NCBI GenBank assembly: GCA_045802605.1
Contig: JBJMQS010000036.1
Location: forward strand, 124,001-188,000
Reading direction: 5' to 3'
Origin: JBJMQS01 sp045802605
GTDB lineage: Bacteria; Planctomycetota; Planctomycetia; Gemmatales; Gemmataceae
Length of the DNA: 64,000 bases
This document shows, in pieces, positions 8,043 to 16,938 of the stretch. A program made the position numbers and the translations under genes. The notes under the pieces were generated by a model, which was given only the letters and a program-made list of their open reading frames with translations, did not search any database and was not told the DNA's origin. Positions within the stretch are counted from its first letter, which is position 1, and each line of letters starts with the position of its first letter.

Positions 8043-8932
8043 GTGTGAAGTATCAATCTCGGGTTCAAACAATCCCCGTAGCGCAGATCAACGTGCTAAA
8101 CGCTCGGTCCAGGGGCCGGGCAAAGTTTGCCCAAATCGTCAGTAACATCGCAAAGCTGGGGCTAAAGCGTCCGGTAACCGTCGCCGTCGCGGAACCTAAA
8201 GGCGATGAGCCGCGATTCGACCTCGTTTGCGGCCAGGGTCGGCTCGAAGCCTACATCGAACTCGGCCAAACCGAGATTCCAGCCATCGTGATCGAATGTA
8301 GTCGTGAAGACCTAATGCTCATGAGTCTGGCAGAAAACCTGGCACGGCGGAAGCACTCCACCGTTGAACTGGTTCGGGATGTCCGTTCCCTGAAAGAGCG
8401 CGGGTATTCACTTGCCGAAATCGCCCGCAAGATTGATCTCGAAACGACTTATGTGCGAGGCATTTTGCAACTGCTTGATCGCGGCGAAGAACGTCTATTG
8501 CAGGCCGTTGAAAAAGGCCATCTTCCGGTCAGCATCGCTGTAATCATCGCAACCGCCGACGACAAAGCCGTGCAGCGCGCACTCCAGGAGGCGTACGAAC
8601 GAAATGACCTACGGGGGAAATCGCTGTTACGGGCACGACGTCTGATCGAACAACGGCGTGCCCGTGGCAAACGGCCACGCGGCGGACCGCGCCGCAACAA
8701 CGATCCCGTTTCAGCGGAAACGCTGCTGCGGACCTTCCAGCAGGAAACGGCTCGGCAACGAATGGTGATTCAAAAGGCGAAGATCGTTGAAACTCGGTTG
8801 CTGTTCGCCGTGTCCGCATTAAAGAGGCTGTTTCAAGACGACCATTTCTTAACACTGTTGCGCGCTGAAGGTCTCGACTCGCTGCCGCAATATCTGGCTG
8901 AGCGTGTTCACAAGCAGGAGAACGTCGCATGA
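8039..8932 (+). CDS. ParB/RepB-type partition-like protein, 297 aa
   Basis: The N-terminal ParB/Srx-like domain is clear: IPVAQINVLNAR, LVCGQGRLEAYIELGQTEIP and the ENLAR-type box (SLAENLARRKHSTVELVRDV), which in ParB binds CTP. A helix-turn-helix follows (YSLAEIARKIDLETTYVRGI). The C-terminal half is basic (RRARGKRPRGGPRR), then helical. The layout matches 'plasmid partitioning protein RepB' relatives encoded next to serine recombinases in alphaproteobacteria. ATGA overlaps on both sides tie it to the recombinase and to the next gene. No ParA is present, so classical partition is unlikely; a role in recombination or copy control is inferred. Confidence 0.88.
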   Translation: MSVKYQSRVQTIPVAQINVLNARSRGRAKFAQIVSNIAKLGLKRPVTVAVAEPKGDEPRFDLVCGQGRLEAYIELGQTEIPAIVIECSREDLMLMSLAENLARRKHSTVELVRDVRSLKERGYSLAEIARKIDLETTYVRGILQLLDRGEERLLQAVEKGHLPVSIAVIIATADDKAVQRALQEAYERNDLRGKSLLRARRLIEQRRARGKRPRGGPRRNNDPVSAETLLRTFQQETARQRMVIQKAKIVETRLLFAVSALKRLFQDDHFLTLLRAEGLDSLPQYLAERVHKQENVA

Positions 8933-9831
8933 CAAATCGCGTTCGATTGGCCTGTCAACAAGAAGTCGCAGAGATCGCGATCGAGCAAATCATGCCGACG
9001 CGCCGGCTAGAAGATAGTATTCGCAAGACGGCGAAGTTTTGTTGCATCGAAGCGTCGATCCGCGAACTTGGACTGATCGAGCCGCTCGTTGTCTTTCCGC
9101 AATCGAAGTCGGGGACCGATTTTCTGCTTCTCGACGGTCACGTTCGCCTTCTGATTCTCAAAGCTGCGGGCGTTCTGACTGTGAAGTGCTTGATCGCTTC
9201 CGACGATGAAAGTTTTACTTTCAATCACAAAGTTAACAGACTTTCAGCGATCCAAGAGCACTTCATGATTTTGAAGGCGACCAAAAGCGGCGTGGCCGAG
9301 GAACGCATCGCCCGATCGCTAAATGTAAACGTCGCGAGCATTCGCCAGAAACGATCACTACTCGAAGGGATATGCCCGGAAGCGGTGCAGCTTCTCCGCG
9401 ACCGGCGCGCTACTGGCAATGCTCTTCGCGAGCTGCGCAAGGTGAAGCCGATGCGCCAGATTGAGATTGCAGAGGTCATGTGCGCTGCGTCGAACTACTC
9501 AGTTGGGTACGTGAAGTGCCTAGTCGCAATCACACCCGTTGATCAGCTCGTGGACGCCGATCGAGGTAAGGAACTTAATGGAATATCACCGGACGATCTG
9601 ACTCGAATGGAACATGAGATGGAGTCGCAAGCCCGCGACTTCAAAATGATCGAAGAAAGCTATGGCAAGGACGTGTTGAATCTGGTCCTTGTTCTAGGCT
9701 TTTTGAGAAAGTTGGTCGAGAACACGCGGATCAATCGTTACTTAAATCAACGCCATCCTGAGTTCCACGGAGAGTTTCAGAAGCTCGTTGAATCGAGACA
9801 TCTGATTGAGGCGAGCCAGGAATCTTCGTGA
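8929..9831 (+). CDS. RepB-like/ParB-fold protein, 300 aa
   Basis: The start overlaps the preceding stop (ATGA at 8929-8932). The N-terminal part is a divergent ParB-fold domain (EIAIEQIMPTRRLEDSIRKT, IRELGLIEPLVVFP, FLLLDGHVRLLILKAAG) followed by an HTH-like stretch (SGVAEERIARSLNVNVASIR). The Arg-rich CTP-binding box is weak or missing. The C-terminal part (about 150-300) is helical, resembling the RepB C-terminal partner protein of recombinase-ParB-RepB cassettes. With its two upstream neighbours it forms one coupled operon. How the three cooperate is not known. Confidence 0.8.
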   Translation: MTNRVRLACQQEVAEIAIEQIMPTRRLEDSIRKTAKFCCIEASIRELGLIEPLVVFPQSKSGTDFLLLDGHVRLLILKAAGVLTVKCLIASDDESFTFNHKVNRLSAIQEHFMILKATKSGVAEERIARSLNVNVASIRQKRSLLEGICPEAVQLLRDRRATGNALRELRKVKPMRQIEIAEVMCAASNYSVGYVKCLVAITPVDQLVDADRGKELNGISPDDLTRMEHEMESQARDFKMIEESYGKDVLNLVLVLGFLRKLVENTRINRYLNQRHPEFHGEFQKLVESRHLIEASQESS

Positions 9832-9835
9832 CCGT

Positions 9836-10211
9836 TCAGTTGTCGGTCGCGATGTGCTCGCAGATGTGACAGGTTTGCTGGTGCTCGCCGCCCCGCCAGG
9901 GTCTCAGAACAGCTGTGCATTTCGGACAGAACACAGGCTTGTTGACAACGCAAAACGTCGCGGGCGGGTCGAGCCGCTTGGCCAAGCGGTGTATTGCCCA
10001 AGACGAGGTAGGCTTGAACGTCCTCGAAAAAAGGCGTCGCATTACCGTCGTAGGTAATCCACTGCCGTACGAGCGATGTGGCTAGGTCAATCTTTTGCTC
10101 TTCCAAGCATTCCATCTCTTCGCAGAGTCGATCGACCAAATCCTCGGCAAGTTGCCTGAGCAATCGCGTATTGATCTTCCGAGACATAATGGCTCGCACA
10201 AGGCTCGACAT
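9836..10211 (-). pseudogene. Small zinc-ribbon protein gene, probably frameshifted
   Basis: The N-terminal frame, from ATG 10211 or 10187, encodes an alpha-helical segment (RQLAEDLVDRLCEEMECLEE, SLVRQWITYDGNATPFFEDV). The C-terminal frame, one base out, encodes a convincing zinc ribbon: FCPKCTAVLRPWRGG, then CHICEHIATDN and a stop. The two frames overlap around 9985-10040, and one missing base there would join them. Each half alone looks incomplete. If the shift is real the gene is dead; a sequencing error is equally possible. The function is unknown. Confidence 0.45.
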
Positions 10212-10268
10212 CCACTCACCAATCGAACTGACGGTGTCGCCCCCACATGATAGTCTAAGATTGCGAAT

Positions 10269-10475
10269 ATGGCTCAAAGCTGTCAGGTTTGTGGGGGTTC
10301 TGCGACACGTCGGATGACGTGCGGGCAAGTGATTGTTTTCCTTTGCCCAGAATGCGAGTCACTGATGAAGGGCGAGATGAACCAGCAGGGTCGGCGGTGG
10401 AAAGAGCTTCCCACGCAATCCGAAAAGCGCAAGCAAGACTCTCAAGAGTCGGAAGCGGATGACTCTGCGCAATGA
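10269..10475 (+). CDS. Small zinc-ribbon protein, 68 aa
   Basis: The protein carries CQVCGG and CPECES pairs 17 residues apart, a plausible single zinc-ribbon site, and an acidic/polar tail (KRKQDSQESEADDSAQ). No strong ribosome-binding site precedes ATG 10269, so the start is uncertain. It is divergent from the frameshifted zinc-ribbon gene at 9836-10211, and the two may share a promoter. The family is not recognised. Confidence 0.45.
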   Translation: MAQSCQVCGGSATRRMTCGQVIVFLCPECESLMKGEMNQQGRRWKELPTQSEKRKQDSQESEADDSAQ

Positions 10476-10607
10476 GCATTGTCGCAATAGCGCCGCACAT
10501 TCGAGCTGGATGTCGGTCTCGTTCGCCAACATGGCGGCATCAGCAAGTAGTTTCGTAGCGCCGAACCAATCTCTCCTGTGCGGGTCGTTCCGGCGAACGG
10601 AGGGGGC

Positions 10608-11240
10608 ATGGAGTTTGGAAGCGCATTCGTGGAGTTCGGCCGACTCTTGCGGGAACGGCTCACGCTTGGCATCCTCACGACCGAGGATACGATCCGCTAC
10701 ACCCTTTACGTAGCCCTAACCACGACCGGCGGACTCAAGCATACCGACCTCACGTTGGAGTACCCGCACCCGACGTTGTCAGGCGCGAAAGTGGATACAG
10801 TCATCAGCGCGGCTGCGAGGCGAGAGTCAGCTGCCTTTGAGTTCAAGTACGACCGGGCCAATCCCGGCGGGTCCAATCAGAACCGGACTCAACGGGCCGC
10901 GAAGGCGCTTATCGACCTGTTCCGGCTGGTAAAGGTCCCAGCCGAGGTGGCCGCGGCCAAGTACTTCGTGTACGTCACCGACAGAGAGATGGCTGGGTAC
11001 TTCCGTAACCAGATCAACCGCCTGCACGGGTTGTTCGACCTAACAGAGGGTACCGAGCACGCACTGGGGCCAACGAGCTTTCAGGGGTATTCGCGGACTC
11101 TGACAACGCTGGTCGATCCGTTTGCTTCGGAGTGTGTTGTCACGAGGGTCTTCGCCGCGGAACTGCCAGCTGACCACTGCATGCGCATATTTCGAGTATC
11201 GGCCCCACCTGCAAGCACGCCTGACCATCGGCGACTTTAG
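10608..11240 (+). CDS. Predicted PD-(D/E)XK-fold protein, 210 aa
   Basis: ATG 10608 is preceded by GGAGGGGG. The core reads TDLTLEYPHPTLSGAKVDTV, then AAFEFKYDRA: an Asp in a strand (KVDTVI) followed ~15 residues later by E-x-K. This is the metal-binding signature of PD-(D/E)XK nucleases. The conserved helix before it (EDTIRYTLYVALTTTGGL) also fits restriction-endonuclease-like folds. It could be a restriction enzyme without its methylase, a repair nuclease, or an inactive DNA-binding relative. The neighbours are small zinc-ribbon genes. The C-terminus after residue 180 looks unrelated and may be altered. Confidence 0.6.
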   Translation: MEFGSAFVEFGRLLRERLTLGILTTEDTIRYTLYVALTTTGGLKHTDLTLEYPHPTLSGAKVDTVISAAARRESAAFEFKYDRANPGGSNQNRTQRAAKALIDLFRLVKVPAEVAAAKYFVYVTDREMAGYFRNQINRLHGLFDLTEGTEHALGPTSFQGYSRTLTTLVDPFASECVVTRVFAAELPADHCMRIFRVSAPPASTPDHRRL

Positions 11241-11329
11241 GCCGTAGCCATGACATCGGTTTCTGAAAATGTGTAACTCGTCCAGTGGCCCCGCGCTGGG
11301 CCGGCGGACGGCGAGGGAGGCGTACTAGA

Positions 11330-11521
11330 ATGGCTGTGGCTGGATATTACACGTGCCCGAACTGTGGCAAGAGGCCAGCGGCTGGTACCGACGCCAACGG
11401 CAACCCCATCTTCGTCTGCTGTCCCAAAGGCGGGGAACGGAGCTATGAAGAACTGACGAAGTTGCCGATTCCGCCAACTGACCCAGCAGACCCAGATGCG
11501 ATGCCCGCTCTCCGGCCGTAG
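11330..11521 (+). CDS. Small zinc-ribbon protein, 63 aa
   Basis: GGAGG at 11316-11320 lies nine bases before ATG 11330. The protein begins GYYTCPNCGKRPAAG and has a second Cys pair (FVCCPKGG), followed by an acidic Pro-rich tail (IPPTDPADPDAMPALRP). A mini zinc ribbon is the likeliest reading. It lies 89 bases downstream of the PD-(D/E)XK-like gene on the same strand and may be co-transcribed. The function is unknown. Confidence 0.5.
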   Translation: MAVAGYYTCPNCGKRPAAGTDANGNPIFVCCPKGGERSYEELTKLPIPPTDPADPDAMPALRP

Positions 11522-11687
11522 CTTCACTCGGTCAGGGTTCAGACCGATCGGTGCAGCAGGCGGCAGGGTACCGAGCAGTTACAGTCGCTTTTTGGACGAC
11601 GCTTCACAAACGACGCGATGCCTGCCTGAGGTGACGTTAGTCACGCTTGAAGCGACATTACGTGACGCCGTGACAAGGCCATCGACT

Positions 11688-11966
11688 TTAGAAGGGGATT
11701 TGCTCGTCAGGCGCGCCATCTCGCTCTAGTTGCTCCTCGTTCATGACCGAGGACTTTGAGTCATCAGCACTGAGATCCGCGACCAACGTTTTGATCTGAG
11801 CATCGGCCTGAGTCACCTTTGCTTCGCAGAACGCGATCAACCGCTTTGCACGAGTGACTTTCGTGACGAGGTCATCAACGTCAACGTCGTCCGGCTTCTG
11901 CAAGTGGTTGACGATCTGGGATAACTCGCTCATTGCCGTTTTGTAGGTCATTGTTTCATCCGGCAT
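11688..11966 (-). CDS. xseB: Exodeoxyribonuclease VII small subunit, 92 aa
   Basis: The family signature MTYKTAMSELSQIVNHLQ, then DVDDLVTKVTRAKRLIAFCE, identifies XseB, the helical subunit that assembles along XseA to form processive single-strand-specific exonuclease VII. GGGAGG lies eight bases before ATG 11966. The start overlaps the end of xseA by 11 bases, so the subunits are translationally coupled. The acidic C-terminal tail (residues 65-92) is longer than in many homologues. Confidence 0.93.
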   Translation of the reverse strand: MPDETMTYKTAMSELSQIVNHLQKPDDVDVDDLVTKVTRAKRLIAFCEAKVTQADAQIKTLVADLSADDSKSSVMNEEQLERDGAPDEQIPF

Positions 11967-13515
11967 CGACAGGACCTCCCGAGGTCACCTGAGTAACTTG
12001 GCTGACAACTTCACCGTCCGCCGTCCTCGTCACGATAATCTGGCCGCTCTGCAAACATGCGGCGCTTCGCAGAGCTTTGCCGTCCGGTCCCATTGTTAAA
12101 GTGTAGCCGCGGCGCAGCGTGTTCATCGGGTCGAGAGCTTGAATCAGCGCGCGATAATGCTGAAGCTGTGTCGAACAAGCGCGAATCGAAGATCGGCATG
12201 CCGCATTGCAGTTCGCGGACAGAACCTGAACAGTCCTTAATGCTGCCTCTGCAATCGTCACGGACTGTGAGATCAGCCTATCGACCCGCCCGCTGAGCGC
12301 GTTGAATCTAGCAACAATCCGGGAGTGCGCTGCGTCGCACAATCCGGATTTTCTTTGAACGATTGCACTGGAAGCCACGTCAATCGCCTGTCGAGCGTCG
12401 CGGCGCAAAGAGGCAGAGAGAACAGCGATGGTGGTCCGGTGAGGTTGAAGCGCTTGCTGAACCTTAGTCAACAACTCAGCCCGACGCCGTGGAACCAGTT
12501 GCTTTTGCGAGCTGAGTCTTTCGGCAGCATATCGTGCAACGAGTTGACCGCGAGCCATTAGGTCCAGACGAAGACCATCCACGCGGGATTGACTCAGACG
12601 ACTGACATCGGCCTGAATCCGGCAAAGTTCGTCATGACTTTCCTTCACCGTCCGACAGACGAGCTGAGCCGCAGCGGTGGGAGTTGACGTCCGTGTGTGA
12701 GCGACTTCTTCGACGCAAAGTCGGTCACGCTCGTGACCGATACCAGAGATGACGGGCACCGGTGCCCGGGCGACGGCAACACAAATCGCATAGCTATCCC
12801 ACCACGTGAGATCCGTGGGGCTACCACCGCCGCGAACGATGCAGATCGCGTCGAGTTCCAATCGGCGGTGGGCACGGGTCAGGCTCTCCAGCGCTCGACA
12901 GACGGCCGCCTCCATTTCTCGGCCCTGCATCGGTACGTCGACCGTATAAACCTCGAAGGCGAATCCGCTGAGTGAAATAGCCTGGAGAAAATCCTCGCGG
13001 CCGGCCGCCGTGCCGCTACTGATCAATCCGATTCGCAACGGCACCGCGGCAAGTTCGTGCCGGCCGTTCTGCCCCAACAGTCCTTCGGCACGAATCCGAT
13101 TCAATACAGCCCGCCGGTTGGCCTCAACTTGGCCAAGGGTGTATTCAGGAAAAATGTCGGTGACGTGAAACGTTAGAGAGCCACGAACGTCATACAGCCG
13201 CAGCCGGCCTTGTACGAGGATCTCTTGACCGTCAGAGAGTGACATCTCCGCGGCTGCAAGCTTCCGTTGGATCGTCGGCCAAGTGTTTTTCCAGATGGCG
13301 CACGGCAAAAGTGCCGGGTCATTGCCTTCGCGCTGCTCGACTAGGTTGAAATAATGGTGCCCACCCGCCGGATTTCGATACGCAGATACCTCGCCTTTGA
13401 CCCACAAGTAGGACGGGTACGCGCGAGCCAATCGGTTTCCGATGTCGGCAATGAGTTGAGCGACGCCGGTGACCTGGCGGACGGGAGTCGGCTGATCGGT
13501 ATTGAGCGAGGGCAT
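11956..13515 (-). CDS. xseA: Exodeoxyribonuclease VII large subunit, 519 aa
   Basis: The protein has an N-terminal OB-fold (VTGVAQLIADIGNRLARAYP, WVKGEVSAYRNPAGGHHYFN) and then the catalytic domain with the hallmark segments LRIGLISSGTAAGREDFLQ, ICIVRGGGSPTDLTWWDS and VISGIGHERDRLCVEEVAHT. The C-terminal ~200 residues form the long coiled coil expected for binding XseB. ATG 13515 fits family length (~450-520 aa); the frame stays open upstream to 13776 but encodes nothing family-like. The enzyme degrades single-stranded DNA into oligonucleotides in repair. It is divergent from the DUF262 gene at 13654. Confidence 0.95.
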   Translation of the reverse strand: MPSLNTDQPTPVRQVTGVAQLIADIGNRLARAYPSYLWVKGEVSAYRNPAGGHHYFNLVEQREGNDPALLPCAIWKNTWPTIQRKLAAAEMSLSDGQEILVQGRLRLYDVRGSLTFHVTDIFPEYTLGQVEANRRAVLNRIRAEGLLGQNGRHELAAVPLRIGLISSGTAAGREDFLQAISLSGFAFEVYTVDVPMQGREMEAAVCRALESLTRAHRRLELDAICIVRGGGSPTDLTWWDSYAICVAVARAPVPVISGIGHERDRLCVEEVAHTRTSTPTAAAQLVCRTVKESHDELCRIQADVSRLSQSRVDGLRLDLMARGQLVARYAAERLSSQKQLVPRRRAELLTKVQQALQPHRTTIAVLSASLRRDARQAIDVASSAIVQRKSGLCDAAHSRIVARFNALSGRVDRLISQSVTIAEAALRTVQVLSANCNAACRSSIRACSTQLQHYRALIQALDPMNTLRRGYTLTMGPDGKALRSAACLQSGQIIVTRTADGEVVSQVTQVTSGGPVDAG

Positions 13516-13653
13516 GACAGGCACCTGCGATCGCCAGCTCACGAACTGGCGGCATCCCCCATTATAGCTATACCCACCGCATCCATGAAATCGGGTGCGC
13601 AGCACGTTTCCATTCCTAGAACAAGACACGGAAGCCGACATCAAGGAGTTGCT

Positions 13654-15525
13654 ATGCCCGCGGTCACCATGTTCGACAGCACCAAAGAAAGCCTGATCGA
13701 CCTTCTTCGCAGCGTGCGGGACGGAAAAACTCAGTTGCCAGACTTCCAGCGCGGCTGGGTGTGGGATGACGACCATGTTCGCAGCCTTTTGGCGAGCGTA
13801 TCGTTGTCATTCCCGATCGGTGCAGTCATGATGCTGCAAACCGGCAATGCGGAAATGCGATTGAAGCCGCGCACGGTCGAGGGCGTCGAGCGGCACGCGG
13901 TATCAACTGATCCAGAACGACTCATCCTCGATGGGCAGCAGCGCATCACTTCGTTATTTCAGGCGCTTTACTCCGGCCGGGCGGTCGACACGCGAGACAT
14001 TCGAGGAAAGGCAATCCGACGTTGGTATTACGTGGACGTCGCGAAAGCGCTTGATCCAGACGCCGACCGCGAGGAGGCGATCGTCGGGCTGCCCGAAGAT
14101 CGCATTCTCCGCAACTTTCGTGGGGAACCACTGCCGGGCAAGGATTACTCAACGCCCGAACGCGAGTGCGCGGCCGAGTTGTTCCCCCTGCACATCGTCC
14201 TGGACACTGCCGGCTTGACTGACTGGCAAATGCGTTATTTGCAGGCCGACCGCCAACAAATGGAGGCACGCCTCAACCGCTGGAATCAGTTATTGCAGGA
14301 GGTGATTCAGCGTTACCAACAGTATCAAGTGCCATTGATCCTCTTACGCAAAGAGACGCCGAAGGAAGCTGTTTGTCAGGTCTTTGAGAAAGTCAACACC
14401 GGGGGCGTTTCACTCAATGTGTTTGAGCTACTGACTGCCACCTTTGCGGCCGACGACTTCAATCTACGGGACGACTGGACTCAGCGCGAGCGGCAGCTGC
14501 GCAAACGCCCGGTACTCCAGTCGGTGGAAAACACCGACCTGCTCCAGGCGGTCAGCCTCCTTGCGACCTGGCGGCGGCGGCAGCACGCAATCGAGACCGG
14601 GACGCCGCCGGCGGACGCGCCTGGCATCAGCTGCAAACGGCGCGACGTCTTGAGGATCACATTGGCGGACTATCAAACATGGGTGGACCGCGTTACGACC
14701 GGTTTTGACACGGCCGCGAAGTTCTTGATGTCGCTGAAGATCTTTGACAGTCGGGACCTCCCTTATCGGACCCAGCTGGTGCCGCTGGCGGCGACATTTG
14801 CTGCTTTGGGAAACAATGGTGAAAACGACAGTATTCGGGGCCAACTCGCCCGATGGTATTGGTGCGGGATTTTCGGTGAACTCTATGGCAGCACCATCGA
14901 ATCCCGCTTCGCCCGCGACTTGCCCGAGTTGTTGGCCTGGGTGAACGGTGGTCCAGAGCCTTCGACTGTCATCGAGGCCAACTTTGTCGCCGGCCGGCTG
15001 CTGACGCTGCGAACTCGCAATAGTGCCGCGTACAAAGGTGTACACGCCCTGCTGATGAGAGACGGCGCGCTCGACTTTCGGACTGGCTACCCCTACGACG
15101 TGCAGACGTACTTTGACGAGCGCATAGACATTCATCACATTTTTCCGCAGGCATGGTGCAAAACCAACGGCATGGACCCGCGACGTTGTGATTCCATCGT
15201 CAACAAGACGGCAATCTCGTCAAAGACCAATCGGATGATCGGCGGGAATGCTCCAAGCCTTTACCTGGCTCGCCTCCAGAAGAGCGCCAACATCAGCGAC
15301 TTACGCATGAATGAACTTCTCCACTCCCACCAAATCGACCCATCTTTGCTCCATTCGGATGACTTCGACCAGTTCTTTTCAACCCGTCAAGAGGCGCTGC
15401 TGCGGCGGATCGAGGAGGCGACCGGAAAGTCGACAGTGAGATCGTCGGCGGAAGAACCTGATTTGGTTACGGCTGGTTATCTCGATGACGATCAAGGTCA
15501 GCCAGATACAGATGGGCCAACTTGA
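13654..15525 (+). CDS. DUF262/DUF1524 (GmrSD-like) protein, 623 aa
   Basis: AAGGAG five bases before ATG 13654 fixes the start. The N-terminal DUF262 domain shows LPDFQRGWVWDDDHVRSLL and LDGQQRITSLFQAL, the ParB-like nucleotide-binding motif of GmrS/BrxU-type proteins. A helical middle carries FEKVNTGGVSLNVFELLTA. The C-terminal DUF1524 HNH-like nuclease is near residue 490 (DIHHIFPQAWC, then SIVNKTAISSKTNRMIGG). Fused DUF262-DUF1524 proteins are type IV restriction enzymes that cut modified phage DNA, or are related to them. It is convergent with an operon ending in two further predicted nucleases, supporting a defence island. Confidence 0.9.
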   Translation: MPAVTMFDSTKESLIDLLRSVRDGKTQLPDFQRGWVWDDDHVRSLLASVSLSFPIGAVMMLQTGNAEMRLKPRTVEGVERHAVSTDPERLILDGQQRITSLFQALYSGRAVDTRDIRGKAIRRWYYVDVAKALDPDADREEAIVGLPEDRILRNFRGEPLPGKDYSTPERECAAELFPLHIVLDTAGLTDWQMRYLQADRQQMEARLNRWNQLLQEVIQRYQQYQVPLILLRKETPKEAVCQVFEKVNTGGVSLNVFELLTATFAADDFNLRDDWTQRERQLRKRPVLQSVENTDLLQAVSLLATWRRRQHAIETGTPPADAPGISCKRRDVLRITLADYQTWVDRVTTGFDTAAKFLMSLKIFDSRDLPYRTQLVPLAATFAALGNNGENDSIRGQLARWYWCGIFGELYGSTIESRFARDLPELLAWVNGGPEPSTVIEANFVAGRLLTLRTRNSAAYKGVHALLMRDGALDFRTGYPYDVQTYFDERIDIHHIFPQAWCKTNGMDPRRCDSIVNKTAISSKTNRMIGGNAPSLYLARLQKSANISDLRMNELLHSHQIDPSLLHSDDFDQFFSTRQEALLRRIEEATGKSTVRSSAEEPDLVTAGYLDDDQGQPDTDGPT

Positions 15526-16938
15526 TCAAGGGACGGCCACATCGCAAGCATCGGTGATTCTGGTAGCAGATTCGAGTAATCCGCTGCGGCTAGCCTGCAT
15601 AAGGCCGCGGACCTCGGCAAGCTCACGGTTCGCTCCGCCCAGATGCACAACGGCGTGACAGTTCGGACAGATCGGACGCAAATCACTGACCGGGTTCACG
15701 TCGTAGTTGCCTTGGCAGTCAGAAAGAGCCTTCAGATGATGAACGTGGATGTACCCTTGCGCCAGTGGGCCATAGACGGCACTGAAGTCAAAGCCGCACA
15801 CGGAACAAGTCGCCCCATGATGGGCGATGCAGGCCAGCCGGGCGTCGGGGTCCCGCTCGTAACGGTTTACCAGGACTCGGCTGACCGCTCCCTCTCGATA
15901 AACAAGGTCGGTCGGCACTTCATCGGGCGACTGAAAGTCCCGCTGACTTGCAATCGTCCGTATTAAACGATCCGTGACGGTGAGCAAACTACCGTCCTCG
16001 GTGAGGCCATCGGTCGCGCTGATGATTTTGTCCAACAAAGCGGCCGTCGCCGGCGTGATGCGCCGAACCCCTCGGGTGGCTTGATTATCTAATACCCCTT
16101 CGGACCTGAAACATGGGGGCCGCGGTCCAGACGGCGATGCAAACATCAGTTGGTTCGTAACTTCCGCAGCCAAACAGCGACCCAGCTTCAGTGCGGAGCC
16201 GGACCCCGATGGATCGACGATCCACTCGGTCGCGTCATAAAGATTGTCGTCGCGCAAGAGTCGGATCGCTTGGCCGCGTGTCACGATGTCGGCGACCCTC
16301 ATCCGTCCGCCAAGGAAAAGCCGACCATTTGAGAGCGACACGATGTATGCGACATCGCCGACTTTGACCCCGCGCTTCCGAAAAGTATCGCTGCCGCAGC
16401 CTGAGATCGGCTGTCCCTCACGATTGATTTCGGGCCGCCATGACTCGAACCGCCAATGACAGGTCCAAAACTGGCGCTCACTGGGCGATTTCGCCGATGC
16501 TTGAGCAGAGGCTAACTGTGATGATTTAGCCCGTCCGGTTCGCGCCCGCGGGGAAGGAAGGGCTATACCGTACTTGCTGCTGCAAAACTGAAAGGCGTCA
16601 TCAACCCAGCGAGTCAACTTCGTGGGTAAACCTCCGGACAATACTGTCGAACCCGTGTCCTTCTCTGAATCGGAACGAGCCGCATCCGCAGACCGTTGAA
16701 GCGGACCATTGGCTTTTAGCCAACGGCACTCGCGGCTTATCCGCAGCTTAAAGGTGACCGTAGAATCGGATCTCCAAGTGAGGATTGCAAGCCAACGATT
16801 CTTTTGGCCTTGGCCGACCCAGCCGACCCGCACCTGCTTGGGAACTTCTACTGAATAAAAATCGGCCCCGGCGCGGCAAAGCAATGGCCGAAGACGCATT
16901 ACAATCTCACGACACTCAGGAGGCCAGTCCTTGAACAT
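15526..16938 (-). CDS. HNH endonuclease with possible PUA/EVE-like reader domain, 470 aa
   Basis: GGGAGA five bases before ATG 16938 sets the start, which lies inside the previous gene (23-base overlap). The C-terminus is a clear HNH nuclease: YERDPDARLACIAHHGATC, CSVCGFDF, YIHVHHLKALSD and DLRPICPNCHAVVH, with the zinc Cys pairs and His-His. The central region (FRKRGVKVGDVAYIVSLSNG, FLGGRMRVADIVTRGQ) has the look of a PUA/EVE-like fold that senses modified bases, which is an inference. The N-terminal ~100 residues resemble a small alpha-beta domain. It is the last gene of a five-gene overlapping operon. It is likely a modification-dependent restriction enzyme. Confidence 0.8.
   Translation of the reverse strand: MFKDWPPECREIVMRLRPLLCRAGADFYSVEVPKQVRVGWVGQGQKNRWLAILTWRSDSTVTFKLRISRECRWLKANGPLQRSADAARSDSEKDTGSTVLSGGLPTKLTRWVDDAFQFCSSKYGIALPSPRARTGRAKSSQLASAQASAKSPSERQFWTCHWRFESWRPEINREGQPISGCGSDTFRKRGVKVGDVAYIVSLSNGRLFLGGRMRVADIVTRGQAIRLLRDDNLYDATEWIVDPSGSGSALKLGRCLAAEVTNQLMFASPSGPRPPCFRSEGVLDNQATRGVRRITPATAALLDKIISATDGLTEDGSLLTVTDRLIRTIASQRDFQSPDEVPTDLVYREGAVSRVLVNRYERDPDARLACIAHHGATCSVCGFDFSAVYGPLAQGYIHVHHLKALSDCQGNYDVNPVSDLRPICPNCHAVVHLGGANRELAEVRGLMQASRSGLLESATRITDACDVAVP

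Noticed and set aside
13354..13653. N-terminal 100-codon extension of the DUF262 frame
   Set aside because: It lies antisense to the xseA start and encodes no family-like residues. AAGGAG before ATG 13654 marks the true start.
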